Numbered from the stretch's first letter, positions 16,792 through 28,323 are shown. The stretch is 64,000 nt of DNA from Phycisphaerales bacterium (GCA_028289195.1 JANQQR010000015.1:62001-126000); one strand, 5' to 3'. Made by a program: numbers and translations. Notes: generated by a model from the sequence alone, not told the origin.

Positions 16792-18135
16792 ATGTTCAGC
16801 AGAGTCCTCATCGCCAACCGAGGTGAGATCGCCCTCCGCGTCATCCGCGCGTGTCGCGAGATGGGCATCGAGCCGATCGCCGTCTACTCCGAGGCCGATC
16901 GCGGTGCGCCGTACCTCGACCTCGCCGAGGAGGCCGTGTGCATCGGCCCGGGCGCGCCCGCCGAGAGCTACCTCAACATCGCGCGCATCATCGCGGCCGC
17001 CGAGGTCACCAACGCCGACGCGATCCACCCCGGCTACGGGTTCCTCGCCGAGAACGCCCACTTCGCCGAGGTCTGCCGCGACTGCAAGATCGAGTTCATC
17101 GGCCCGAGCCCCGAGGCGATGGCGCTGCTGGGCGACAAAGTGTCGTGCAAGCAGATGGCCCGCAAGGCCAAGGTGCCCATCTTCCCCGGCTCCGACGGCG
17201 AGATCGAGGAAGAGGCCGAGGCCATCGAGGTGGCCGCCAAGATCGGCTACCCGGTGATCGTCAAGGCCGCGGCCGGCGGCGGCGGGCGGGGCATGCGCAT
17301 CGCCCACAACGAGGCCAGCCTCCGCGCCGGGCTCAAGAGCGCCAAGCAGGAGGCCGTGGCGGCCTTCGGCAACGGCGCTGTGTTCATCGAGAAGTTCCTC
17401 GAGAAGGCCCGGCACGTCGAGGTCCAGACCATCGGCGACAGGCACGGCAGCGCCATCCACCTCTACGAGCGCGACTGCTCGGTCCAGCGCCGCCACCAGA
17501 AGCTGATCGAGGAGGCCCCGGGCCCCCACATCGACCCCAAGAAGCGCGACGAGGTCTGCAAGTCCGCCGCGAGGCTGATCAAGAACGCCGAGTACTCCGG
17601 CGCCGCGACGGTCGAGTTCTTGATGGACGAGAAGCAGAACTTCTACATGCTCGAGGTGAACACCCGCGTGCAGGTGGAGCACCCGGTGACCGAGCTGATC
17701 ACCGGGGTGGATATCGTCCGCGAGATGATCAACGTGAGCGCCGGCGAGCCGCTGTCGTACCGCCAGCGCGACATCAAGCCGCGCGGCCACGCGATCGAGT
17801 GCCGCATCAACGCCGAGGACCCGGAGTTCAACTTCGCCCCCAGCGCCGGCACCGTGAAGACCTGGCAGCCCCCGGGCGGCCTTGGCGTGCGCATGGACAC
17901 CCACGTGGTGACCGGCTATCGCGTGCCCCCGAATTACGACTCGATGATCGCCAAGCTCCTCGTGCACGGCGACGATCGCGACCACGCCATCGCGCGCATG
18001 AAGCGGGCGCTGGCGGAATTCAAGGTCGGCCCGATCAAGACGACCATCGGCCTGCACTCAGAGCTGATGAATGACGCGGGCTTCGCCAAGGGCGGCGTGG
18101 ATATTCACTACCTGGAGCGCTTGCTCAAGAAGTAA
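16792..18135 (+). CDS. accC: Acetyl-CoA carboxylase biotin carboxylase subunit
   Basis: ATP-grasp enzyme that carboxylates the biotin of AccB using bicarbonate and ATP. 447 residues, the usual length. The N-terminal domain starts LIANRGEIALRVIRACREMG. HPGYGFLAENAHFAE, the glycine-rich ATP lid KAAAGGGGRGMR, the catalytic EVNTRVQVEHPVTE and the C-terminal INAEDPEFNFAPS are all present. It is the last gene of pepQ-accB-accC. A short hairpin lies between its stop and the convergent lipoprotein gene. accA and accD are not in the window. Confidence 0.96.
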   Translation: MFSRVLIANRGEIALRVIRACREMGIEPIAVYSEADRGAPYLDLAEEAVCIGPGAPAESYLNIARIIAAAEVTNADAIHPGYGFLAENAHFAEVCRDCKIEFIGPSPEAMALLGDKVSCKQMARKAKVPIFPGSDGEIEEEAEAIEVAAKIGYPVIVKAAAGGGGRGMRIAHNEASLRAGLKSAKQEAVAAFGNGAVFIEKFLEKARHVEVQTIGDRHGSAIHLYERDCSVQRRHQKLIEEAPGPHIDPKKRDEVCKSAARLIKNAEYSGAATVEFLMDEKQNFYMLEVNTRVQVEHPVTELITGVDIVREMINVSAGEPLSYRQRDIKPRGHAIECRINAEDPEFNFAPSAGTVKTWQPPGGLGVRMDTHVVTGYRVPPNYDSMIAKLLVHGDDRDHAIARMKRALAEFKVGPIKTTIGLHSELMNDAGFAKGGVDIHYLERLLKK

Positions 18136-18140
18136 GCGCT

Positions 18141-18161
18141 GGCACGGCGGCCCAGAGTGCC
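18141..18161. terminator. Candidate hairpin between convergent genes
   Basis: GGCAC and GTGCC form a 5-bp stem around an 11-base loop in the 28-base gap between the accC stop and the stop of the opposing lipoprotein gene. There is no T-run, so this is a weak candidate for a bidirectional terminator. Confidence 0.25.
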
Positions 18162-18163
18162 TA

Positions 18164-19183
18164 TCAGAGCTGCAGCTCCGCCTCGATCAGCACGTTCTCG
18201 AGTCGGCCGACGACGATCTCAGTTCCTACCACGGATTCCCAGTCGCTCTGGTCGTTCGGAGTCACCTCGACCGTGCACTTCCGATCCAGGCAGGACGAGC
18301 GGGATTCGCAACCGACGATCTCGCGGGTGTTCCAGTCCTTGAGGAGGCTGACTTTCGGGCCGACGAATCCAGAGACGCGATCATTCACCTCGACGGCGAT
18401 GGTGTCGGTGCCGTCCCGAGAGACCCGCGAGAGAGTGAACCCCCCGGCTGTGTTCACGCCGTCGAGCGGTCCCGCGCCGTGGATGTCGACCTGATACAAC
18501 TCCGGCGCCCGAGTCGCAGGAAAGCTAATCCGCAGGATCTCCGGGCTTGCTTCCATCCCGTAGCCCCACAGCGCTATCAGCGATTCGCTTCGGCTCTGGC
18601 TGATCAGTTCGGTCTCACACTCGACTTCATTTTCACCGACTCGAGCGTAGACCTCGATTTCACCAACGGCTCGAACCCAGTTGCCGGGGTTTGTGATTCT
18701 CAACACATCTGCGGTCCTCCAATCACCCTCTTGGTGGAGGACCTCTCCGTCGGGAATGAGCTCAAAAACAAACGTGTCTACCGAATCCACAACGCTGCCC
18801 ACAACACCGAGTTGTGGCGAGGGCCACAGGGTCGCTCCGAATTCGTGGAACTCGAACCCCATCTCAAGCGCGGCGATGATCCGGATCAGATGCGGAACCA
18901 GCTTGTCATCTAGTTGCAGGCCAGAATCGCCGGGGAAGATCGCGTCGAGGCCGATCGACCGCCGGGACGGCAAGAGCATCACTGAAACTCCCGAACGCTC
19001 CTCGATCGCCTCCGCCAGAGCTCCAAGTGTGTCGAACCGATCGCCCGGCTGGAACCGAACCTCACCGATCGGTTGATAGCTTCGCTCGGTGATGGTCGGC
19101 GGGCTCTCCGGGGCGTCGCAGGACGCGATTGCGAAGATCGCTGCCGCCGCCACAGCCGAGAGACACGAACGCTGAACTTGCAT
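18164..19183 (-). CDS. Predicted lipoprotein of unknown function
   Basis: 339 residues. The N-terminus is a lipoprotein signal peptide ending in the lipobox IASC (Cys near residue 22), so the protein should be lipid-anchored at the envelope. The mature part has a motif-poor N-terminal half (RFDTLGALAEAIEERSG, reminiscent of secretin/TonB short N-terminal domains) and a beta-rich C-terminal half. Two closely spaced Cys pairs (CESRSSCLDRKC) could form disulfides. No family is recognised. The local base composition is lower than its neighbours: one 60-base line, 18601-18660, is 29 of 60 G+C. It sits in a small atypical block with the palindromic element and the next gene. Confidence 0.72.
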   Translation of the reverse strand: MQVQRSCLSAVAAAAIFAIASCDAPESPPTITERSYQPIGEVRFQPGDRFDTLGALAEAIEERSGVSVMLLPSRRSIGLDAIFPGDSGLQLDDKLVPHLIRIIAALEMGFEFHEFGATLWPSPQLGVVGSVVDSVDTFVFELIPDGEVLHQEGDWRTADVLRITNPGNWVRAVGEIEVYARVGENEVECETELISQSRSESLIALWGYGMEASPEILRISFPATRAPELYQVDIHGAGPLDGVNTAGGFTLSRVSRDGTDTIAVEVNDRVSGFVGPKVSLLKDWNTREIVGCESRSSCLDRKCTVEVTPNDQSDWESVVGTEIVVGRLENVLIEAELQL

Positions 19184-19209
19184 TCTGGAATGCTACCTGA
19201 GTGAGACCG

Positions 19210-19311
19210 CCGGGTGCCGTGGTCTTGGACCGGTCCGCCGGGCCAAGGCCACGATCGGGCGATGTTGATCATGGCCTTTCGTGGAGAGCCACGAAAGACC
19301 ATGGCACCCGG
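19210..19311. repeat. 102-bp palindromic element with 17-bp terminal inverted repeats
   Basis: The ends, 19210-19226 and 19295-19311, are reverse complements with one mismatch in 17. The right half also contains a nested hairpin: CTTTCGTGG, loop AGAG, CCACGAAAG, extended by CATGG/CCATG across one mismatch. The left half contains the perfect palindrome GGACCGGTCC. It fills the 139-base gap between two minus-strand genes. It could be a REP/MITE-like mobile repeat or a very structured transcription-stop region. It encodes nothing. Confidence 0.65.
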
Positions 19312-19322
19312 CCCGCAGCCGC

Positions 19323-19892
19323 TTATTCGCTCGGCCCGAAGTCCCGCATGAGTCGCATCACTTCGCCGCTCGGAGCGGAGTATCGTCCGAGCAGGACCAA
19401 ACCCGTCGGTGTCTGAAACTCGAGGAAGCTCGCACGCGCGTGATACCGGGAGACAAGCCGCCAGCCGCCCGACTCCTCGGGGCCCATCCGATCGATCGCG
19501 TCCGTCCACAGTTGGCTCCACCTGCCATCGATCTCCAGCATCTGCCGATGCGCGACGTCGGTTTCGACTCGGTATCCGTCTAGCGCCGCTTCCACCGACG
19601 CCCCGTTCTCGATCTCCCACATCAGATATACGAAGGCATCACCCCGAAGCACCGTGAATTCGAATTGGGAGTTCGGTGAGAGGGGGACGGCCGCTGAATC
19701 CAATCCCATCATGTAGCACACCCGTTGGTGCATCTCCGCCGCCTCCGCGGGTGCAATATCGCCGCACCGGACGATGACGCGCTCCGGCTCAACCCGGCCG
19801 AACACGGCGAGCGCCGAGACGGTCACCACGACGAGCAGCAAGGCGACGAGGAGCCCGACGGTGGGCACCCACACTCTGGGCGAGACTCGCAC
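19323..19892 (-). CDS. Single-pass membrane protein of unknown function
   Basis: 189 residues. After a short basic start there is one membrane helix at about 10-30 (VGLLVALLLVVVTVSALAVF), then an extracytoplasmic domain of about 155 residues with two Cys (RCGDIAP and RVCYMMG) that may pair. No known domain is visible. The GTG at 19892 follows a purine-rich AAAGGGG stretch and ends the overlap with the YkgJ-type gene (whose stop is at 19895). An open frame reaching further upstream would overlap that gene. Together with the 18.2-kb lipoprotein it flanks the palindromic element; the two may be functionally linked envelope proteins. Confidence 0.68.
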   Translation of the reverse strand: MRVSPRVWVPTVGLLVALLLVVVTVSALAVFGRVEPERVIVRCGDIAPAEAAEMHQRVCYMMGLDSAAVPLSPNSQFEFTVLRGDAFVYLMWEIENGASVEAALDGYRVETDVAHRQMLEIDGRWSQLWTDAIDRMGPEESGGWRLVSRYHARASFLEFQTPTGLVLLGRYSAPSGEVMRLMRDFGPSE

Positions 19893-19894
19893 GT

Positions 19895-20353
19895 CTACCC
19901 CTTTCCCCCTCTCCCCTGCACCCTGATCTCCTCCACCGGCACCACATCTCCCCGGCCCACGCCCTCGCACTCGCGCCCGAGCCTCTGCCAGGCGCGGGGG
20001 CTCTCGAGGTTCTCAGGCCACCACGGGAACGTGCGGCACTGGGTCGGCCTCAGGTCGTAGAGCGAGCAGACGGCCTTGCCCGGCATCGACTCGCGATCGA
20101 GGAACACGCAGTCGTAGCCGAACTCGGTGCGCACCTCCTTGAGCGACGGGCCCGTGTAGTCCTCGTCGTCCACGAACACCGTGTACTCGGCGCGGAACTC
20201 GTCCGGGGTGATGCCCAGGTGGGCCGCGATGCGTTCGGCCTCTTCGTCGGTGAATCGCACCACGCCCGGGGCGCCCGTGCAGCAGGCGCCGCACATCGTG
20301 CACTCGAAGCGGAGGCCGCCCTCGTACCACTCGGTGTTGCGCGCGGCGCCCAC
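19895..20353 (-). CDS. YkgJ-type cysteine-cluster protein
   Basis: 152 residues of the YkgJ (zinc- or iron-chelate-binding) family. The hallmark CTMCGACCTG cluster lies near residue 18, followed by CVFLD, CSLYDLRPTQCRTFPWWP and a final Cys. Together these make the family's eight-Cys metal-binding pattern. The biochemical role of the family is not settled; members often accompany rRNA- or protein-modifying genes. The GTG at 20353 lies 6 bases after the stop of the RsbU-type phosphatase, so the two are cotranscribed. The open frame upstream of it is a shadow of that gene. Confidence 0.85.
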   Translation of the reverse strand: MGAARNTEWYEGGLRFECTMCGACCTGAPGVVRFTDEEAERIAAHLGITPDEFRAEYTVFVDDEDYTGPSLKEVRTEFGYDCVFLDRESMPGKAVCSLYDLRPTQCRTFPWWPENLESPRAWQRLGRECEGVGRGDVVPVEEIRVQGRGGKG

Positions 20354-20358
20354 GGAAC

Positions 20359-21690
20359 TCAGCCCTCGACGCGAAGGGCGACGATGGTCTGGTCGTCCTC
20401 GCGGGCCAGGCTGCCGGTGTGCTCGTGCAGCTTGGTGTGGATCGAATCGATCACGCACTCGGGGTGCCCGGTGCAGTGCTGCAGCGAGGCGACGAGGCGC
20501 TCGGTGCCGAACATCTCTTTCTCGGGAGGCGGGCCGAAGGCCTCGGTGATGCCATCGGTGTAGAGCACGACCGTGTCTTCGCCCTCGAGCGCGTGGGTGT
20601 CGTCCTCGTATTCGGGCTCGTCGATGATGCCGAGCGGCAGCGAGGCGGCGCCGTCGATCTCCAGGATGCTGCCGGCCCTGGTGTGCAGCAGCGGGCGGTT
20701 GTGCCCGGCGTTGGCGTAGCGGAGGCAGCGCTGCTCGGAGTCGAGCACGCCGAAGAAGGCCGTGACGAAGTTCGACTCCACGCGCTTGTGCAGCAGCTGG
20801 CGATTGGCGTGCTCGAGCATGGCCGCGGGGCCCTTCTCGCGCTCCTGGTAGCCGTGCAGGATCGTCTGGAGCATGGCCATGACGGTCGCGGCACCGGCGC
20901 CGTGGCCGGAGACGTCGGCGATCATCACGCCGAGGCGGTCCTTGCCCATATCGAAGAAGTCGTAGTAGTCGCCCCCGGCGTGGTTCGACGTCAGGTAGCT
21001 GGTGGCGATGTTCAGGCCCGGGATTTTGGGCACCTCGCTGGGCAGCAGCGAACGCTGGATCTGGGCGATCTGCTCGAGCTGCTCGACGAGCTGCTCGTTG
21101 AGCTGGTTCACCTGCTGACTGACCAGCAGCGTGCGGGTCATCCCGCCGATGAGGTTGCCCCGCAGGAGGAACTCGTCGACCTCCTCGGGTGAGCCGGAGG
21201 TCGGGTCCTCGCGGAACGTGATGGCCCAGTTGAGGGCCTCGCCGTTGTCGAACAGCGGCACCGCCACACAGCTGCCCATGCCCGCCAGCCGGTTGCCCAG
21301 CACGGGGTCGTTGGCGACCCGCATGTTGTGGATCAGCTTGGGCGTGGGCGTCTCGATGAGCGAGCCCAGGAAGCCGCCGCGCCCGACGGGGAGCTCCTCA
21401 GGGTTCGTCCAGGGCGTGGCGGAGGCCTTGCCGATCTCGCCCCCGAACTGCATGCGGGTGATGCGATAGGGCTGGGGTGTCTCGCGGGGCATGTTGCGGA
21501 TCGACACCGAGATGTAGCCCTCGGCGGAGATCCGCTCGCGCATGCTCTTGCCGAACTCCTTCTGGATCTCCCAGGGCTGCGTCGCCTGGCTCACCCGGCG
21601 CAGCAGCGACGTGAGCTCGCCGATCTCGGAGTCTTGGCTGAGGTCCCGGATCTGCATGGGGGGCTGGTTGGTCGAGGCATCCGGCGGCAT
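20359..21690 (-). CDS. GAF plus PP2C-type (SpoIIE/RsbU) serine phosphatase
   Basis: 443 residues. A GAF-like sensory domain occupies about 25-190, then a short coiled linker (QQVNQLNEQLVEQLEQI). A SpoIIE/RsbU PP2C phosphatase domain spans about 210-440. Metal-binding acidic motifs are visible in GGDYYDFFD, MIADVSGHGAGAA and YTDGITEAFG, with REDDQTI near the end. Such enzymes dephosphorylate anti-anti-sigma factors in partner-switching stress pathways. No STAS or anti-sigma kinase gene is nearby, so the partner is unknown. It is divergent from lpxI by 72 bases and has no evident Shine-Dalgarno. Confidence 0.87.
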   Translation of the reverse strand: MPPDASTNQPPMQIRDLSQDSEIGELTSLLRRVSQATQPWEIQKEFGKSMRERISAEGYISVSIRNMPRETPQPYRITRMQFGGEIGKASATPWTNPEELPVGRGGFLGSLIETPTPKLIHNMRVANDPVLGNRLAGMGSCVAVPLFDNGEALNWAITFREDPTSGSPEEVDEFLLRGNLIGGMTRTLLVSQQVNQLNEQLVEQLEQIAQIQRSLLPSEVPKIPGLNIATSYLTSNHAGGDYYDFFDMGKDRLGVMIADVSGHGAGAATVMAMLQTILHGYQEREKGPAAMLEHANRQLLHKRVESNFVTAFFGVLDSEQRCLRYANAGHNRPLLHTRAGSILEIDGAASLPLGIIDEPEYEDDTHALEGEDTVVLYTDGITEAFGPPPEKEMFGTERLVASLQHCTGHPECVIDSIHTKLHEHTGSLAREDDQTIVALRVEG

Positions 21691-21762
21691 GCGGCAGAAG
21701 TGTAGGGAGGCACGCGTCGGCGGTCATAGGCCGGAGGCCCGCCCATCGAATACGCTTAGAGC

Positions 21763-22637
21763 GTGGCCCAGCCGATTGTGATCCTCCCCGATCCCCCGCC
21801 CGCCCCGACGCCTCTCGGGCTGATCGCCGCGGGCGGGCGCCTGCCGATCCTCGTCGCCCAGGGCATGCGCGACTCGGGGCACGAGGTCCGTTGCGTCGGT
21901 CTCTCGGGCCAGTACGACGAGGGCCTGCGCGACTACTGCGACCAGTTCCGCGAGGTCGGCACGCTGCGCCTGACGTCCTGGGCCCGGGGCCTGCGCCGGA
22001 TGGACATCACCCACGCCGTGATGGTCGGGCGCATCGACAAGGCCAGGCTGCTCCACAACTGGGTGACGCTGGTGAAGGGGCTGCCAGACTATTTGCTGGT
22101 CAAGCAGTACCTCAAGAGCCGCAGCGACAGGCGCTCCCACGTGATCCTGGGGGCGATCGCCCGGGAGTTGAGCGTCCGCGGGATTGAACTGATCGACTCC
22201 ACAGCGCATATTCCCAAGCACATGTCCACGACCGGCAATCTCACGATCCGCAGGCCGACCCCCGGGCAGCGCGGGGACATCGAGTTCGGCTGGCCCCTGC
22301 TCCAGGAGATGCTGCGCCTCGATGTCGGCCAGGCGATGGCGGTCCGCGAGCGCGACGTCGTGGCCATCGAGGCCGTGGAGGGCACCGACCGGATGATCGA
22401 GCGGGCGGGCGCCCTGTGCCGCCACGCCGGCTGGACGCTGCTCAAGGGCGCGCGGGCGGGCCACGACCGGCGCTCGGACGTGCCGACTGTCGGCCCGGAC
22501 ACCGTCGAGAACCTGCACAAGGCCGGCGGACGCTGCATCGCCGTGGCGTCGGGCGACGTGATCATGATCGACAAGGCCGACACCATCGCGCTGGCCGACA
22601 AGCTCGGCGTGGCGATCGTCGGCGTCCCGCCGATCTG

Positions 22638-22638
<1 letters not shown>
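21763..22638 (+). CDS. lpxI: UDP-2,3-diacylglucosamine pyrophosphatase LpxI
   Basis: Hydrolyses UDP-2,3-diacylglucosamine to lipid X in lipid A synthesis; it is the LpxI (DUF1009) alternative to LpxH. 291 residues. The family start GLIAAGGRLPILVAQG is present, as are the MVGRIDK segment, the central IARELSVRGIELIDST, and the C-terminal VPTVGPDTVENLHKAGG and IDKADTIALAD blocks. The GTG at 21763 gives the right N-terminus. The stop overlaps the methyltransferase start (TGATG), so the two are translationally coupled. Together with kdsD and waaA it shows that this organism makes a lipid A/Kdo core. Confidence 0.9.
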
Positions 22639-25327
<2,689 letters not shown>

Positions 25328-25368
25328 TCATCCCGTCCGAAACACCAGAATCCTCAGGAGGTCCAGAG

Positions 25369-26055
25369 ATGGCGAAGGTGGCGGTTGTGCTGTGCGGCTG
25401 CGGCGTGTTCGACGGGAGCGAGATCCACGAGGCGGTCAGCGTGCTCGTGCACCTCAGCCGGGCGGGCGCCGAATACGACTGCTTCGCGCCCGACGCCGAC
25501 CAGGCCGGGGTGATCAACCATCGGACCGGGCAACCGGTCGAAGGCGAGAAGCGGAACATGCTCGTCGAGTCGGCTCGGATCTCGCGGGGCAGCATCGCTC
25601 CGCTCTCGGATCTGAAGGTCGAGAACTACGACGCGGTGTTTTTCCCCGGCGGGTTCGGCGCCGCCAAGAACCTGTGCGACTTCGCGACCAAGGGCGCCGA
25701 TTGCGAGGTCCGCCCGGATGTGGAACGCCTCATCCAGGGCTTCCACGGCGCCGGAAAGCCCGTCGGCATGTGCTGCATCGCCCCCGTCCTGGCGGCGAAG
25801 GTGCTCGGCACGAAGAACGGCGGGCCGGGCGTCAGTGTGACGATCGGCGACGACGCGCAGACCGCCGGCGCCATCGAGCAGATGGGCTCGACCAACGTCG
25901 CCAAGGCAGTCACCGAGGCGTGCGTGGACACCGCCAACCACCTGATCACGGCCCCCGCGTACATGTGCGATGCCGCCCCTCACGAGGTCTACGAGGGGAT
26001 CGGCGAGATGGTCGATCGGACCCTCGCCCGCATCGGGGCCCCCGCAGGGGCCTGA
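25369..26055 (+). CDS. elbB: ElbB-type DJ-1/PfpI superfamily glyoxalase
   Basis: 228 residues of the ElbB family (isoprenoid biosynthesis glyoxalase, formerly sigma cross-reacting protein). Family landmarks are LCGCGVFDGSEIHE at the N-terminus, CFAPD, VFFPGGFGAAKNLCDFA and the nucleophile-elbow GMCCIAPVL with the reactive Cys, then the Glu-rich C-terminus. E. coli ElbB has weak glyoxalase activity; its real role is unsure. A near-consensus AGGAGGT lies 9 bases before the ATG. It stands alone between a pseudopilin-like gene and a FlgI-like gene. Confidence 0.9.
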   Translation: MAKVAVVLCGCGVFDGSEIHEAVSVLVHLSRAGAEYDCFAPDADQAGVINHRTGQPVEGEKRNMLVESARISRGSIAPLSDLKVENYDAVFFPGGFGAAKNLCDFATKGADCEVRPDVERLIQGFHGAGKPVGMCCIAPVLAAKVLGTKNGGPGVSVTIGDDAQTAGAIEQMGSTNVAKAVTEACVDTANHLITAPAYMCDAAPHEVYEGIGEMVDRTLARIGAPAGA

Positions 26056-26173
26056 GGGGCGTTTTCGCACCCTCAACGGCAACTCAGCGGGCGCCCCATG
26101 CGAATGGGAAACCCGTGCCCGGAGCGCGTAGGCTAGGGGTGCATCTGGGAAGGGCCGAGTGACTGGGAGACCC

Positions 26174-28105
26174 ATGGCGCGAAGCAAGATCGCTGTTGTT
26201 CTGCTCATCCTCGCTCTGTGCGCGAGCGAGTTCGCGCTGCTCGCCTGCTCGTCGGGCCCGCGGCGCCAGGCGCGCGGTGCCGCGGCCAACCAGCGAGTGA
26301 CCCGCGAGAGCCCGGCGATCCTCCGGAACACGATCGGCGCGCAGGGCACGATCCGCGGGCTCGACCCGATCCTCGTGTCGGGCTATGGGCTCGTGGTCGG
26401 TCTCAGCGGTACGGGATCGAGCGACGTCCCCGGTCCGATCCGCGCGATCATGGAGCGGGAGATGACCAAGCTCGGCGTCGGGCGCGAGATGGGCCCGCTG
26501 CGCGACGTCACCCCCAACGAGATGCTGAACGATCGCAACACCGCCGTGGTGATCGTCAGCGCCTCGATCCCCCCCGGCTCGCCGGCGGGCACGAAGTTTG
26601 ATGTGCAGGTGAATTCGCTGATCGGCACAGCGACCGAGAGCCTCGAGGACGGCAAGCTCTACACCACCGACCTCTTCCGGGGTCAGGTCCGCCCCGCTGC
26701 TCCATCCACGCAGCCGATCGGCGAGGCGTCGGGCGAGATCTTCATCAACCCGTTCACCGTTCCCGGAGATTCGGCCGGCCTGATCACCAAGACCATCGGG
26801 CGCGTCCTGGACGGCGGCACTGTCATCGAGCCGACCATCGTGACGCTCGATCTCGACACGCCGTCCCACAGCCGCGCACGCGCGATAGCCGAGGCGATCA
26901 ACGCCCGCTTCCCGCGCGACCGGGGCGACCAGGAAGTGGCGTTCGGGCGCAGCGAAGAGACGATAGAGATCAACATCCCGACGCGCTTCCGGGACGATCC
27001 CGACGAGTTCATCCAGCTGTTGCGTCACCTGCGCATCGACCAGTCGTTCCCGGAGCAGGCGGCGGTCCGCTACGCCCGGGCGCTGCGCGACTTCCCAGAA
27101 CTCGCGACCGACCTCAGCTGGTGCTTCCAGGCGCTCGGAGACGTGTCTATCCCGCACCTCCGCCCGCTCTACGACTTCCCCGAGCAGACGGTGCGCCTGG
27201 CGGCAATCCAGGCGGGCGCCAAGCTCGGCGACATGGCGACACGCCCCCACCTTGAAGAACTGATCATGATCACCGAGAGCGGGTCCCGGCCCGGTCTCGT
27301 GAAGCTCCTCGGCGGCCTCGGTCAGAATCCGCGCATCAACATGTTCCTGCGCGACATGCTGAGCGATCCGGAGCCGAACATCCGCGTCGTCGCCTACGAA
27401 GCCCTCGAGAAGCGAGGCGACCCTTCGGTCCGTCGATTCCGCGTCAGCGACAAGTACACGATCATCACGGTGCCCTCGTCGGAGCCGACGATCTACGTGA
27501 CGCTCCAGCGCGACCCGCGGATCGTCGTCTTCGGGTCGGCCCTGTCCGTGCGCACCCCGGTGTTCGTCGCGGCCTGGGAGGATCGCCTGATGCTCAGGGC
27601 CGAAGAGGACGCGAGGATGGTCGCCGTGATGTATCGCGATCACCGGACCGAGCGGATCCGCCAGGCCGAGGTCGAAACAGATCTCGTCGAACTCATCGAG
27701 TTCCTCGGCCATCGCACGACGCCCGAAGAGCCCGCGCCCGGCCTCGACCTCACCTACTCGCAGGTCATCGGAGCGATCAGCCAGATCGTCGACGAAGGCG
27801 GCGTCAGCGCCATGTTCGTCACCGAGACCGACCGCCTGGCGCTCGACCTGATCCGGGGTCGCCAGAACGACGTCGTCCAGGAGCGCCCCGAGCTCTCGGC
27901 CGACGGCGCACTGGACAGCCCGGAAGATCTGCTCACCCCGGAGGTGCCCGTCGCCGGTGGCGAGGGCGACACAATGCTCGGCGGCCAGAGCGGTATCGAT
28001 GCGTCCGCCCCGGAAGAACGGACCCGGCGCTCGTATGTCGTGCCCCTGCAGCCCCAGCAGCCCGCCCGGCCGGACGACGCCGACGACGGCGGCGGGTCGC
28101 GCTGA
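26174..28105 (+). CDS. FlgI-like (flagellar P-ring) lipoprotein with HEAT-repeat region
   Basis: 643 residues. A signal peptide ends in the lipobox LLAC near residue 25, so the protein should be lipid-anchored, unlike ordinary FlgI, which has a cleaved non-lipid signal. The N-terminal half is FlgI-like: GTIRGLDPILVSGYGLVVGLSGTGSSD, then VIVSASIPPGSPAGTKFDVQVNS. Residues about 300-440 read as helical HEAT-type repeats (YARALRDFPELATDLSW, then several A-x-x-A-GxxLG turns). The tail is acidic and Pro-rich. The ATG at 26174 sits 5 bases after GGGAGA; a GTG at 26159 is an alternative. No flagellar gene is nearby, so it probably serves another envelope ring or scaffold. Confidence 0.75.
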   Translation: MARSKIAVVLLILALCASEFALLACSSGPRRQARGAAANQRVTRESPAILRNTIGAQGTIRGLDPILVSGYGLVVGLSGTGSSDVPGPIRAIMEREMTKLGVGREMGPLRDVTPNEMLNDRNTAVVIVSASIPPGSPAGTKFDVQVNSLIGTATESLEDGKLYTTDLFRGQVRPAAPSTQPIGEASGEIFINPFTVPGDSAGLITKTIGRVLDGGTVIEPTIVTLDLDTPSHSRARAIAEAINARFPRDRGDQEVAFGRSEETIEINIPTRFRDDPDEFIQLLRHLRIDQSFPEQAAVRYARALRDFPELATDLSWCFQALGDVSIPHLRPLYDFPEQTVRLAAIQAGAKLGDMATRPHLEELIMITESGSRPGLVKLLGGLGQNPRINMFLRDMLSDPEPNIRVVAYEALEKRGDPSVRRFRVSDKYTIITVPSSEPTIYVTLQRDPRIVVFGSALSVRTPVFVAAWEDRLMLRAEEDARMVAVMYRDHRTERIRQAEVETDLVELIEFLGHRTTPEEPAPGLDLTYSQVIGAISQIVDEGGVSAMFVTETDRLALDLIRGRQNDVVQERPELSADGALDSPEDLLTPEVPVAGGEGDTMLGGQSGIDASAPEERTRRSYVVPLQPQQPARPDDADDGGGSR

Positions 28106-28117
28106 CCTGCCGACGGA

Positions 28118-28156
28118 TAGGTCCCGGAGGCCTGCGGAATCCGCCCGGAGGACCTA
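28118..28156. terminator. Stem-loop after the FlgI-like gene
   Basis: TAGGTCC (28118-28124) and GGACCTA (28150-28156) pair perfectly, with an inner GCGGA/TCCGC palindrome in the loop. It begins 13 bases after the stop codon, so it is a plausible factor-independent or Rho-aided stop. No T-run follows. The rest of the 218-base gap holds a second hairpin (28252-28268) and the smc leader, nothing else recognisable. Confidence 0.4.
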
Positions 28157-28323
28157 GGATCCCCGCTTCCAGCCACTCCGGCCCCCTGCAATGAGGCAAA
28201 CGATTTGTGCCCGGCGCGACCGACAACCGATACCACTCCGAGCCTCGGATTGAGCCGCGTTCCGGCTCGTAGCGGGGGACGAGCGACCATGGATGGTCCT
28301 CGAGCAGGAGGTCGGAGACCCTA

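Noticed and set aside
16750-18057. A 435-residue minus-strand open frame
   Set aside because: Antisense to accC, which is unmistakable.
26084-27712. A 542-residue minus-strand open frame
   Set aside because: Antisense to the FlgI-like gene; composition is typical of a shadow frame.
26174-28105. Start of a flagellar operon
   Set aside because: Only a FlgI-like protein is present, with a lipobox and HEAT repeats; no flgH, flgJ, flgG or other flagellar genes flank it.
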